Of a stretch of DNA of 64,000 nucleotides, positions 1-17,274 are shown piece by piece. This DNA is from Acanthamoeba lenticulata (taxonomy: Eukaryota; Discosea; Longamoebia; Acanthamoebidae). Where the stretch lies: assembly GCA_002179805.1 (NCBI GenBank), contig NAVB01000470.1:51073-115072 (forward strand), read 5' to 3'. The first letter of the stretch is position 1; each line of letters begins with the position of its first letter. The notes beneath the pieces were generated by a model, which did not search any database, was not told where the DNA came from, and worked only from the letters and a program-made list of their open reading frames with translations. A program made the translations under genes and the position numbers.

Positions 1-214
1 TGCCGTTGGCCCGTTCCACTTCCAAGTGACCACCGCTGGCGGGCATCGGTGCTGGTCGTCTCACGTGCAAGGCGAAGGACACTTTTTGGAGGATTTAACC
101 CAGAGTAGAAAGGAATTCTTTTCCGGTGCTTTTCCTTCGGGGGCGAAGGCAAGAAAACTAGTTTCCTCCCGCCCTCCGGAATCAATCGATTGTGGCCGTC
201 TAAACAAAAGCACC

Positions 215-913
215 ATGCACAGGGGTAGCCGAGCATTTGGTGGTTTCAAGCGAGCCTTCTCTGCGACGGGCTCGCACAGTGCGAGAACTTCGAGCGTGCG
301 GTCGGAGTTCGGAGGCTCCAGTGCGCGGTTCTTCGGGAGCAGCGCGAAACCTAGCGCATCCGGCAACGGGTACAGCAAGACCAAGAGCGACTCTTTCAAC
401 TCAGCGTCTGGCAGCAAGCGGACATTTTTCACAAAGCCTGCCGCCCCTGCTCAGCATTCTGAATCTGCTCGATGCCAGCGAGCCCAGATTTCCATCGCCA
501 GCACAGTCGCTAGAGGGTTCGTGTTGCACATTTTTTTCTTTTCAGCGCCACCATCTCTTCCGGCTTTAAACTTCAATTCCAGGTATTTCATCGCATCACA
601 TCATTAATTTATTGTTTTCCGCTACAGTGTTCGGCCACTATGCATCTCGGCGCTGGGACACTCAAGTGTACTCTCGTTGGTCACTGAGAGCGGCGGTGCG
701 TCACCACTCCCCGCTTTACCCCATCTCCCTCTGGGTCTCTTGCGTTTATGTGTCTGCTAACTGCTGCGGTTCCCCTCTTTCTTTGCTTGCAGAGGACGAT
801 GAGGGTATGTGACGGCACTCCTCGCCCACTCTCTGTTTTGCTTGCACGTCTTCTTTATAACAACCGTACTACACAGGCAGGTGACCGTTCTCTCTTCCTC
901 TGCAGGAAATTGA
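215..913 (+). CDS. small Ser/Gly/Phe-rich hypothetical protein, multi-exon
   Basis: The function is not recognised. The frame opens at ATG 215 and runs to a likely donor at 517. It starts MHRGSRAFGGFKRAF and is rich in Ser, Gly, Ala, Arg and Phe, with no acidic stretch and no membrane segment. One consistent model joins 215-516, 628-695, 793-804 and a last short exon from 906. It ends with an acidic tail (GEDDEGN, then stop), about 130 residues in total. An alternative model keeps a small exon at 546-582. I chose the first because its second donor (gtgcgtcacc at 696) is the strongest in the region. The basic, phosphorylatable composition resembles unstructured head domains of cytoskeletal proteins, but that is only a likeness. 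The splice model is uncertain. Confidence 0.4.
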
Positions 914-1594
914 CACCCCCTGTCAGTTATAAAGAGCGGAGGAGGAGGTTAAACCCCATCATCGTGCTACCTACGTGCAGACGGGATCTCCTCCTCTAGC
1001 AACGAACGGAGCGATGCAGCCGCCGCGCCAGTCACGGAGGAAGGGGCCAGGACAGGAAGGATTCATCGATTGTGGAGCGTTTGTGTACACGGGGGGAAGA
1101 GTGCACGAAGAGTAAGAGAGTTGGGTGTACGGCTCTGTGCTTTGACGGTCATCACTTTTTTGTGCACACCCCTCAGCCCAATTGGGCCATCGTCCGCCAA
1201 CAGCACGCACTCGTAGTGCTGGCGAGCTCCCGTTCCTTGCCAGACCCAGAAGAGAAGAATCAACTACCGTCGTAGCGTCACCTTCGTCCTAGACAAAACT
1301 CAAGCCCTGCGGGTTCTGCTTGCTAAGCTCAGAGAGCCTGCCCTCCCATTATTTTGTGTGGCCATACCATGAATACCTCAGTCGCGAAATTGCCTATCTG
1401 CGACACGCACCAATAGCAAAAACGGGGAGAAAAAAAGTCAGCGACAACCGAGAGTTGCCTGCGTGCGTCCTGCGTGACAACACTCAGACTTCACCGCGCG
1501 AAGATTAACTCTTTCGCCGCCCGCAGTTGAATTGGAAGGCGCAATCCTCCCCCGACAGCGTGGCCGAAGAGGAGTTGCTCATTGACGTTACAAA
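914..1594. other. intergenic tract upstream of the CYFIP gene
   Basis: About 680 bases between the small Ser-rich gene and the CYFIP start. The open frames here are short, overlap on both strands and resemble no protein. It probably holds the 3' end of the first gene and the CYFIP promoter and 5' UTR. I see no RNA gene or repeat. Confidence 0.5.
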
Positions 1595-7366
<5,772 letters not shown>

Positions 7367-7684
7367 CTAGAGGCCCTCTCCCTCTCTCTCTACACGAGTC
7401 GTTCGTGGTCGCCGGCCTTTGAAAGTCGACCAGGCGGTGCGATGACGAGAGGAGGAAGAGCACCACACCGCCACCGGCGCCCTTGAACTCGTTTCTTTTA
7501 GACTTGCCCTTTATTTTTTGTGTGGCGCCTCGAGACCTCGAACAGAGCGAGCGGATGTACATTGTAGTTTGAAAGCAACTTGGCCCCTTTTGCTTCAACT
7601 TTCTTTGCCTCTCTTGTCCATTATTATTTTATTTCTTTTTTCCCTGGAAAGAAATTATTTTCTTCACAGTTTTTGGTGCTCGCG
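7367..7684. other. intergenic, CYFIP 3' end and methyltransferase 5' region
   Basis: About 320 bases between two plus-strand genes, with a T-rich tract around 7620-7670 just before the next start codon. No gene is seen. Confidence 0.5.
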
Positions 7685-9684
7685 ATGCAGGGTGGAGCGC
7701 GGAGAGTGCCGCGGGCAACTCTGGGCGCCAACTTGCGCAAGGTCTTCGTGGGGGTCACGCCCGGACTGGAAGGCCTGCTCATCAACGAGTTGAGCACGCT
7801 GCCGGGCCTGCGCACCGGCAAAAACAGCATCAACTGGCACCCACAAGACGGCGGAGTGGAGGGTCTTGTCACCAACGAGGAGCTGTGGGCGATCGCCTGG
7901 AGGTCGCGGTAACGCTCCCTCTGCTGCTTACCTTCCACTTTGAAACGGGTGCTCATTTAACGCACACGCCAAGACTTGCCGAGTCCATGCGGGTGCGGCT
8001 ACACGCAGCGCCCTTCGTATCAAAGAACTTCAAGCAGTTCGTCTCTCAGCTCAAGAAGTACGTCCCTTGCGCCCGCCGCGCGCCCGATGCGCACCTGACG
8101 AGCTGGTGCTCAGGCTGCCCTGGGAGGACTACCTGCCGCCAATCGCCCTCCCTCGGCCGGAAGCAGTCCTACTGCCACATGTGCAAGTAACTTGCAAGAA
8201 GTCCATGCTCTACCACAGGTTCTCATGCGCCCTCATCCCTTGCTGCCTCAATGCCTTTTGCTCATTATCATTGTGCGACTTTGGCGTGCCGTGTAGTGGC
8301 GCCGTCAAGGTGCGCCTTTGTGGCTTCTCCCCGTTTGTTGTCTCCAGGCCGTTCCTGACGTCGGTGCCCTGAACCGTCCACCAGGAGAGAGTGGTAAATG
8401 TGCTGAAGGTGCTCTATGGCATTGAAGCTCCCCTGGAGGACGCCGCTGAGGAGTCCGCGGGATCAACGAGCGGAGGCGGCGACACAGCACCGCGCCAGAC
8501 GACGGCAGGTCGCGAGGCCGAGGAGGAGGGAGAGGAGGACGAAGAGACCGGGGCACAGGGATCGCGCTTCTTCGTGCGCATCGCAAACGACCGAGTGGAG
8601 GTTTGTGCGCGTGTTGTGTGCGTGTACGCCTCTCTCTCTCTGACCAGCTACGGACGTGTGCACAGGTGAGCGTCGATGCCTCGGGTGAGCTGCTGCACCG
8701 TCGAGGCATACGCCAGCACGTCTCGGACGCGCCCCTACGAGAGACGATCGCTGCCGCCTGGTCCGTTCTCCCTTTTTGCCTGCAGCAGCAAGACCTCACA
8801 CCGTGTGTACATGCGTGTGTGCGTAGCCTGCGTGCTGCCGGGTGGACCCGCGAGCAGTTGCTCCAGGAGCAGACCCCAAAGGTCGTGTGGGACCCGTTCA
8901 TGGGCAGTGGCACCATCCTGCTCGAGGCACGCCACCTTTGCATCGTACGCAAAAGTCAACAAAGCGTTCAGCTGACGCTTGCTCGAGGAACAGGCGCTGG
9001 GTTCTTCGTTGCACGCGCATCTGCCGGCCCAGTTGCCCGCCCGTCGGTTTGCGTTCGAGCTGTGGCGAAGCCATCTGACTGCGACCTATCAGGCGTTCAC
9101 CAGCCGTCTCTTCGCCTCACCGGTGACTCAACCTTCCCCAATCTTCCTCGCGTGACCTCCACATGCGCTTATCTGTGCCGTGGTGCCGCAGCCCGAGGAC
9201 CCACTCGCCGAGGCAACAAAGGCGAGGGGACTCGTGGCTCTCGGGTCCGACATCGACGCCAAGTGCGTCCGCTCTGCCATGCACAACGCGGAGCAAGGCG
9301 GCTATGATCCTCGAGCCTACGCCTTTCTCGAGGGCGACTTTGAGCAGGTGCGCCTCCTCGTCTCCTGGCACCAACAGACCTCCTCTGGGGACTGACGAGC
9401 GTGGCGACCAGGTGGAGCCGCAAGTGCCGCGCAACGCGATGGTGGTGACGAACCCACCTTATGGCGTCCGGCTGCTGCCGCGGGGGCAGTCGCTGCCGGC
9501 CCTCTTCCGACGATTTGAGCGCGTGCTCCTGCGCAGGCCGGACCTCAACGAGGTGGTGGTCGTGAATGGGTACAACGACTTCCAGCGCTGCATGAAGCAC
9601 ACCAAGTGGACCGTCCTCCGCCGATTTAGCAATCGCGGCCTCCCTGTACAGCTCCTCAAACTCGATCACCGAATGAAGCCCTAG
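7685..9684 (+). CDS. THUMP-domain class I SAM RNA methyltransferase (UPF0020 family)
   Basis: Predicted to methylate guanine N2 in structured RNA. Ten exons keep phase and give 472 residues: 7685-7908, 7974-8057, 8114-8218, 8297-8309, 8385-8600, 8666-8760, 8827-8944, 8988-9122, 9192-9347, 9412-9684. An N-terminal THUMP region carries the CKKSMLYHSGAV signature, built across the 13-nt exon at 8297. The catalytic half has the SAM-binding motif DPFMGSGTILLEA, an RRFAFELW segment, the acidic ribose-binding strand GSDIDAKC, and the catalytic NPPYGVRL motif. An acidic low-complexity insert (residues about 160-190) sits between the two halves. The layout matches bacterial RlmL N-terminal half/YpsC-type enzymes and eukaryotic THUMPD2/3 relatives. 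The exact RNA target cannot be read from sequence. The first ATG after the T-rich leader was taken as start. Confidence 0.87.
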
Positions 9685-9803
9685 CGCGTTCTCTCTTCTT
9701 GGCTGAACCCAGGAATGGCCTACATGATCGTGCTCGCCAAGAGGAAGAAGAAAAAAGGAACTATTTATTCATGATGATTCACGGGACATGAATAGGAGAA
9801 GGC

Positions 9804-12800
9804 TCAGGTCTGGTCGCCTTGCTTGGGTTCGCGGCGAATGGTGCTGACAAAGTCCACGACTGCCGCCTTGTCACTGGAAAAAGATAAAGGTCAGCGCGAA
9901 TAGGGAGGAGTGGGGGAGATAAAGGAACGCGTACTGCGCAGCGCCGAACGACGAACTGCGGGAACGGCCCTCCACGATGCGCGGGCTCTCCAGCGGGCTG
10001 CATATGTCACCAAAGTGAGATGCGTCGCGACAATGCCTGGGGGAGGGGATGGAGGCACCTCTGCGCGCTGTAGATGGGCGCCCTCGGGTCGTGCAGGCGA
10101 TCGGCTCCACCGCGATTCTGCTCCTTCGGCCGCTTCTTGCTCGGAGAGACGGCACGACGCGGTGCCACGCTCTCCTTTGACGCCGTGGGCTCCGGAGTGA
10201 CGGCCTTGCTCAGGTCGGCGGTCATTTCGCTCGTGATCGCCAACACGGGGACCGTCCTCGCCGGGTTCGCGCCCTTGACCAGGCTCAGGTCAATACGGCC
10301 GATCCGGAGTCTCTCACGCACGCTCTCACGCGGGGACGAGGTCGCCTCGCTTTCGCTCTCCTCTGAAGTGGCCACCACGCCGCTTCTCGGCTGCTTCTGT
10401 TCCGTCTCGTCCTCCTGCTCGCCGACATCGTCGTCGCTCTCGCTCAAGTCGCTGTCAGAGGTGTCACTCTCCTCGCCGGCCGCTCGTGGTCCTTGCGCGT
10501 GCGCTTCGGCCTCGCCTCCCTCGACCTGCTGATGCTGCCGCCTTCTCAGCGTGCGCTCCTCCTCCATCGTCATGAGCGAGTAATAGATCTTGTTGGCCGC
10601 CGCGCTGGAGGATGGCGTCGCGCCGCGGGGCGACCCGGGCGACAGGCGAGACCGGGGCGAGCTCAGCAAGAGGCCACGCGGCGAGACCGCGGCCGCCGAC
10701 AGGTAAGAGGCCCCACGAGGCGAGATGAGGCTCCGAAGGCCTCCGGGCCCGCCGCGGGGTGATGGGTCCGGCGAGCTCAGCTGGGGCGAGTGCCACAGGG
10801 CCGGCCGTGCCGCGCGCAGGGATGACGATGACGACGCCGAGGCCACGCCGCGGGGCGAAGACCCCGATGAGGCGCGAGCTCGCGTCATGACGGGCATCTC
10901 GTCATCGGCGCCGCCGGGGATGGCGAGGAAGGCCGTGTCGGGTGTGTCCGGGTTGACCAGCGGCCGCGGCAGGGCCATGCGCCGTGGTGACGTCGTTTCG
11001 TAGCGCGGCGACGGGATGGTACGGGGCGCGGTCAGCCCGCCCGCCAGGTTGAGCGAGAACGGCTTTGCCGTCGGTGCCGCCGTCGGCGCGCCCGAGAGTG
11101 CCGCTCGGTTGCGGTTCAAGAGCATGCGCGGCGAGATCAGGCCCGATCGCGGGGACGCCAAGGAGTGCTGCTGCTGCTGTTGCTGGGAGGCGAAGAGGTT
11201 CCACGGGTGCTTCTTGACGGCGTCCAGGTCGAGCCGCAGCGCCGGGTCGACCTGCCCACCATCACGATCATGATCGTCGTCATGAGCCAAGTCGCGAACG
11301 AGAGCGCATGGGCGTGAGGTCAGAATGAGGGTCGCGGGAGGTACCTGGAGGAGGCCGGTGATGAGGGACCGCGCGTGAGCCGAGACGTGGTCGGGAAAGG
11401 CCACGGCGCCGCTCAGGATGCGCTGCCGGGTGGCCTCGTCCGTGGGACCCTGGAAGGGCGCGTATCCGCACAGCATCTCGTAGACTGGCAAGCGCGAGCC
11501 CAGTGAGGACCAATACCCGATCCCCCCGGGCAAGAGGCGGTCACACGTACGCAGGAGGCCCAGGCCCCAGAGGTCGATCTCGGGGCCGACGTAGGGCTGC
11601 TGCTTGATGATCTCCGGCGCCAGGTAGAGCAGCGACCCGCAACACGGCACGAACCTGGGCTGGCCGGGCGTGAAGCGGAGGCACAGCCCAAAGTCGCCCA
11701 GCAGGACCCTCTGGGCGTCGTCATCGTCCAGGAACACGTTCTGGGCCGAGCGCATGAAAGCAAAAAAGACATCAGTCGGTCCGACCGGAAGGTCGACGCG
11801 ATGGCAAGGGGGAAGCGTACCTCGGGCTTAAGGTCGCGATGGGCGATCCGGTGGGCGTGGCAGTGGCGAAGGGCGCGGACGAGCTGCCGGAACAGGGGCT
11901 GGGCCTCGGCCTCGCTCAACCGCCCGCCAAACTCCTTCATCTCGACCACGCGTGTGCGCGGCGTGCGCGCTCCACCGCCCCCGGCGGCACGAGGGCTCTC
12001 GGCCATGCGCGCCTTTGACGACGCGGCGTCACTGTCGCCGTTGGCTCCAGAGGCCGCTGTGGCGGTGGCGTGGGCGCCCTGCAGCTCCCGCTTGCGCACG
12101 ACGGCCGTCGCGTCGACGTCTTCGGCGGTTGCGGCGGCGGCGGTGGAGGTCGCGGGCGATGTGGTCGGGGCGGCCTCGCGCTCGTTAAGGAACAGCGTGC
12201 GGCTGCCGCGCGGGGTGACGCTCTGGTCCATGTCGTCGCCCCACTCGTCCTCGGACATGAGGTCCTCCTCGGTGAAGGTGTAGGTGGTCTCGTAGAGGTG
12301 CTCGTACAGGTCGCCTGCACAGGCGTGAGCCACGTCGGAAGGCCAAATGGGGAGGAGCCCGTACCGCCCGTGTTGTGCTGCGTGATGAGGTGGTAGTGCT
12401 CGTCCGTCTCCACGGCTGCGGCGATGATGCAGGACCATCAGCAGGTGACCAAAGGAGAAGCAGAAGAAGAAGAGGGAGTGTTGGGGGATGTTGTGTACGC
12501 ACCGTCAACAAAGCCGATGATGTTGGGATGGCCGTTGAGCTCCCGTAGGGCGAGGGCCTCCTGCCGGATGGCGTGGAGGCCGCCGCACTCGTCATTTGCT
12601 CGCCACTGGCGCTTGTCGATCGTCTTCACAGCCACCTGCACCAATCGGTCCCCGACGAGGTGAACGCGTCAGGAGAGCTGCACGAGAATAGACCTTCACC
12701 CCCCCAAACCTTCTCCCAATGCAAGGAGCAGGGACGGGCACCCTCTGGTGGTGCTGTGGCTGGCGGGCCACCGCCATGACGCTGCCGAAGCTGCCCACTC

Positions 12801-12912
12801 CAAGCCTTCGCTCGAGCTCGTAGCCTGTTGGTAGTGGCGGCTCGCTGTCTAAGCTGTGCTTGCTGTGACTCATATAAGATGCAAACTTGAAGTTGACTGT
12901 CCCTGCTTGCAT
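9804..12912 (-). CDS. Ser/Thr protein kinase with long SPRG-rich C-terminal tail
   Basis: Nine exons give 824 residues: 12912-12772, 12635-12503, 12415-12365, 12314-11821, 11740-11551, 11484-11345, 11251-10059, 9997-9935, 9873-9804. The kinase domain shows the Gly loop GVGSFGSV, VAVK lysine, HRDLKPEN catalytic loop, DFGLCLRF metal loop, LAPEI and the DLWGLGLLLYEMLCGYAPF helix, so it should be active. A Ser/Thr/Ala-rich acidic insert of roughly 110 residues (about 12250-11930) separates the N-lobe from the HRD loop, which is large for this position. The C-terminal about 420 residues are disordered, with repeated SPR/SPRG motifs that would suit proline-directed kinases, then an acidic SDSDLSESDDD patch. 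The overall type is CAMK/ULK-like; no closer family is claimed. A second in-frame Met lies at 12873. Confidence 0.85.
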
Positions 12913-13211
12913 TGTGCATCAACACCCCAACTTTTATGGATTGATGGATGTGGATTTCAGAGAGGTGGTGAGGTGTACCGTTTGTGCTTGCAAGGGCTGG
13001 GGTGGAGTTCTGGTTGCAGCTGCCACGAGAGCTTTCCGCGGTTTGGTGTTGCTTCGCTTTGTCTCGGGCGCGAGCTTTCTGTCTTCTGCCAGCAGTGGAG
13101 CAACGTGCGTGGTTCTTGGATTGTGGGCAGGGCTCCCAGGGCTCGCGTGCAGATGCAACTGGGCACTAGATACAAGTTTATTTATATGGGAGCAGAGCAC
13201 AAGGATGTTGA

Positions 13212-13700
13212 CTAGTGGTCACTGCCCAAGTCCTTGAGCCAATTCTTGGGATCTTGCGGCACTTGGCCTGTGAAGTCAGCACCACTGAAGTCGAAGCCTG
13301 GGTAGTCCTTCTGGAACTTTTCGAGCATCATCTTTTTGTCCATCTGGTCTACGGTGAAGGAGTCAGCTACCTCGCCCTTGAGCAGACCCTTCCACGACTC
13401 GTGCGAAATTGCCTTTTGCAGGATAATCTTCACTTCCTTTGTCTCCTTGTCCCTGTCCTCGAGTGTCCAGATGGACTCCTTGGCCTTGACTGTGCCGAAG
13501 GGCTCGCCATCGATAATCGCCTTCGCGTCGTTCTTCAATTTGACTTTGAGCTCGTTGTTTTTGATTACCACCTCCAAATCGCGACCACGCGTTGTGATTG
13601 GCACTGGCACTGACACGGCCACCTCTTCTATGGTCTGGGTCCATGTGTAGTCCTTTGTACAGACGTCCACCGTGCCCGCTTTCTCCTCGAAGTCGGCCAT
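13212..13700 (-). CDS. NUDCD2: NUDCD2-like CS-domain protein
   Basis: A single exon encoding 162 residues. The CS (p23/NudC) fold appears as the TWTQTIEEV strand, the VPITTRGRDLEV loop and the SIWTLEDRD segment. The C-terminal motif FQKDYPGFDFSGAD matches the end of NUDCD2 rather than NudC or NUDCD3. Such proteins are Hsp90-linked co-chaperones that help stabilise LIS1 and dynein-associated proteins. The length equals that of the animal protein (about 157). The gene ends about 300 bases upstream of the kinase start, on the same strand. Confidence 0.93.
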   Translation of the reverse strand: MADFEEKAGTVDVCTKDYTWTQTIEEVAVSVPVPITTRGRDLEVVIKNNELKVKLKNDAKAIIDGEPFGTVKAKESIWTLEDRDKETKEVKIILQKAISHESWKGLLKGEVADSFTVDQMDKKMMLEKFQKDYPGFDFSGADFTGQVPQDPKNWLKDLGSDH

Positions 13701-14842
13701 CTTGTTTGTGAAAGCACGGAAAACGAAAAGAAAAGGGTGATCCCAGCTTCACGTGACATCCTCTTTATTGCCTTTTATGAAACGCGCTTTGGCGCAGTAC
13801 AGCTAGAGCACCGGCTGCAGATGGCCGTGCATTCACCTGGCGCGGTACGTGATCATCACGACTTGAACCAAATGGAAGTAAGGCCGAGCTAGTGGTTGTT
13901 TTAATGCCGCGTCCAATTAGCCTCTGGTGCCCAGGAACATTCAGTCACTGTTGTTGGCTTTCAGGTCAGTTGAGTTGCATGGTAAGAGCTTGCAGCAATA
14001 GCCGCAGTAATTGTGTGCTCGCCTCACCAACTGTCGGGCGCGCACAGTGTCGAGCCGACAAAGTGGAGTGAATAGGCAGCGGCACCATTTACTGTAGCAT
14101 CTGGATTTAATGGGAAAGCAATGGCACTGCTAGCCCACGAAGAGAGATGCAACGTTGGCGAACTGCAGCAGGTAGAACAAGTGGGCATACCAATACATAA
14201 CCAGGGGCGAGTGTGTGGCTGTCATCTCTGTACAGGGCTGAAGCTGTTGTGTGGGCTGTAAGTACTGACTTACTTGATGGGCACTACTACATTCCCAAAC
14301 GGACCTGGTTGTGGACTCTGACGGTGAATTTCCGACCAGTGCCGGTTGATCTTCCCGGCCAGAAAGTCAGTAAGAAAATGCTGATAAATGAGCAAAAAGT
14401 ATCGACGTCCTTGAAATACAACAAGAAGAGGGCCAAGACTCAGATGCCCTATGACCTACTTTCATTCTTTGGCAACGTCTTCACTTCCACGACTACGTGC
14501 TGTTTTCACGCATTTTTTCTGTTTTCACGCATTTTTGTTAAACAGTCGTCTAGTTTGGCCGATAGCGAGCACAAGCAGTCACCAAAACACACGACCAACC
14601 AATGCGCTTGAAAAGAATCAAAGAGGGAACAACAACAAGTCCCTGCTAAACGAAGCCGGGTGTGAATTGATGTTGGCTGCGTTGTTTGGGGTTCCAGCAC
14701 GACGCCCAGAAAAAACTGCCGACCGAGCCGTTTCACCGAAAGCACCACCGGGTACAAATAGCGCAAGCGCGCCCGCTGGACATTCATCCTTTCGTGCCTC
14801 TCTTGGAAGACATCTCAGCCTCTGCAAGATCGCACCATCAGC
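13701..14842. other. divergent intergenic region between NUDCD2 and the vWA-RING gene
   Basis: About 1.1 kb holding the 5' regions of two divergent genes. Short open frames occur on both strands, but none has coding-like composition or a recognisable domain. A 16-17 base direct repeat (tgttttcacgcattttt) lies at 14501-14517 and 14520-14536. No RNA gene was seen. Confidence 0.5.
14501..14536. repeat. tandem 17-base direct repeat in intergenic DNA
   Basis: Two near-perfect adjacent copies of tgttttcacgcattttt, separated by two bases, about 310 bases before the vWA-RING start codon. They could be a local duplication or paired protein-binding sites; nothing in the sequence decides. Confidence 0.7.
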
Positions 14843-17274
14843 ATGGCCCGCACCAAGCAGACCGCACGGAAGAGCGTGGGAGGCAAGTCTGTCCGCGGTA
14901 AAGGAGGAAAGGGCTTGGGCAAGGGCAGTGGCGCGCCATCACCGTCCTCGCCAGCGCCCCAGCCCATGGCCAGTTTCACCAACAAGCGCAAGAGGGGATA
15001 CGCCCCTGGGGCTCAGGCTGCGCTTCTTGCCGAGGACGATCAACCGCAGTTCACATCCCCGCCCGAGATCACCTTTACAGGGACACACGACACAGCCTTT
15101 TACGCGCACTACTTCACCACAGGCGAGCGCGAGAAGGACCAGGAGGTCAGATGCCACTACGCCGTAGCCCACACCCGCGATCCGCTCACACAAACCGAGG
15201 ACTGCTGGATGAGCGTCAGCTACAACTCCAAGTACGACGGCGTTGGCATGAAGCTCAACGCTCCCGATGGCCGCCACAGCAACCGCCCGGCGCTCAACCT
15301 GGTGGTGGCCCTTGACATCTCCGGTTCCATGGGCGATTCCTTCCACGGTGATGAAGAAAACGATGAGGATGAAGGCGCAGTGCCCAAGAAGAAGTTGCAG
15401 GTGGCCAAGGAGTGCCTGCTGGCCCTGATCGGCCAGCTGCAGGACGACGACGCCTTTGGCCTTGTGATCTTCAACTCAAAGGCATCGGTTCTGCAGCCGC
15501 TGGCCAAGTGGAGCTCCGTCGACAAGATCGCCCTGGAGAAGGCCATCAACAAGCTCCGAGCCAACGGCGGCACCGACCTCACTGTGGCCTTCAAGGCCGC
15601 CACCAAGCTCTATGCCCAGGCCGAGGAGGGTCCCCACCGGTCCAACCGCGTGTTTTTCCTTACCGGTGCGTGTCTCGGACCCGAGCCCTTTTGCCAGCCT
15701 TTGATGGTTGACGGCTCACTCACACGTTGGTGGTGCAGACATGGAAGCGGGGTCGGGAGAAGACGAGCGCACCTTCATCGAAACGGTCAAGCGCAACTCC
15801 GAGGTTTCGCTGTGGTCCACCATTGTCGGCATTGGAATGGATCTCGCGCGAGAGACCGTCGAGGAGACCAGCAAGACCCCTGGCTGCAACTATGCCACGG
15901 TAGTCTCCAGCCAGGACTTCCGCGAGATGATCAATCACGAGTTCGACTACACTGTGGTACGCATCGCGTCCCTCCACGCCCTCGTCCCTGGAAACCCGAT
16001 TGGTCGGCTGATCACACCCAACCTCACAGACGCCAATCGGGTTCAATGTGAGCCTTGGGCTGGAATCCGACGTGTGGCAGCTTCACTCGGGCTACGGCTC
16101 GCCTGAGGTGAGCTGCCTGCAGCCCGGCGGTCAAGTGCGCCACTCCACGCTCTTCCCGTCCACACAAAACGCCGAAGGGGAGAGCCGCAGCGGCCTTTTC
16201 CTGTTCAAGATTGACCGCAAGGAGGCTGTCACCGACCGAGGCCTTGACTCTGCGTTCTCCGTCGTGTACGCGCACCCTGACCCTTTGGGACGATGGAAAT
16301 CAGTTGAGTGAAGGCTCACGCGCGCCCGACGCGACAGGTCCAAGTGGGACAACCTGATGGGCCTCGAGCAGACCGATGTACAACAGCTCCAGTTCAAGGA
16401 GGGCCACGTCGACAACTTGGGCATCCGTAAGGCCGTGCTTCTCGTACGCTCTTGTCAGCTGTCAACCCATTCGTGTGGGTCCACAAGTGCGTAGGCTTAC
16501 CTGATGCCATGATGGGCCACTAGGTTTACTACACAGACTTCATCCGCCCCTACTTGGCCGTGCGGAACCAAGCCCTGGGCTTGCCCTCGGCGGCCTCTCC
16601 GGTGGCAGCGCCGATGCCGACCCGCTATCTCCCGCTGATTACCCCCGAGAACCGCTTCTCGCTTCTCACCCAATTCATCGGTACGTACGGACGGACCAGC
16701 AGTCAACTTTGTGGCCAGCCCTCAGGTTCAGTTTTATTTACGAGCTTCGGTTGGGATGACCTTGCAGACTTCAAGAGGGAGATGGAGGCCGTCCGCGACT
16801 CCTCGCTCAGCGACGAGCTGTCGTTCTTGGAGACCGTTTATGATGTCGAGCATCCGCTCTTCAGCGCTCCTCTGACCGCGGCTGTAGAGAAGAAGAACGA
16901 AGATGATAGCTTGGTGGAAAGTAAGGGACAACGATATCGAGGACAACGATGATGAAGACTATGATGATGAAGAGGATCCGGTTAAGAGGAGGAAGATGGA
17001 AGAGGACGACGAGAAGCTCGCCAGACAGCTCGCCGCGATGGAAGAGGAGAACCAAGAAGAGCTTCAGCAGGTTGTGGCCGACAGTCAACAGCCCATGGCA
17101 TCCGACGGCGACGAGACAACAAACAGCCAGTGCGTGGTGTGCTGGGCCGAGCAGAAGAGCGTCCTGTTCCAACCGTGCCGCCACATGTGCACTTGCAAGT
17201 CTTGCGCTGACAAGACCCCCACATGCCCGCTCTGTCGCTCGGACATCAGCCAGCGTACCGACGTCTTCGTCTGA
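14843..17274 (+). CDS. vWA-RING protein with an N-terminal histone H3/H4 tail mimic
   Basis: Likely a RING E3 ubiquitin ligase with a von Willebrand A adhesion domain. Exons: 14843-15665, 15739-15956, 16030-16302, 16345-16443, 16524-16680, 16768-16920, and a last exon starting at 16958 or 16973, giving 679 or 674 residues. The vWA domain (from about residue 150) has the DISGSM MIDAS motif at residue 158. The C-terminus is a C3HC4 RING: CVVC, then CRHMCTCKSC, then CPLC. An acidic coiled segment precedes it. The first 28 residues are exceptional. Residues 2-15 match histone H3 residues 1-14 with one change, and residues 18-28 equal histone H4 residues 3-13. Basic PMASFTNKRKR follows and may be a nuclear signal. 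The start is secure: no upstream ATG in frame, and the next Met is at residue 42. The frame change near 16921 is explained by a GTAAGG donor and a 37- or 52-nt intron. Confidence 0.92.

Noticed and set aside
10036..10057. A 22-nt micro-intron in the kinase gene's 3' part
   Set aside because: A normal intron ending in CATATGCAG at 9998 fits the phase and a continuous protein, so no micro-intron is required.
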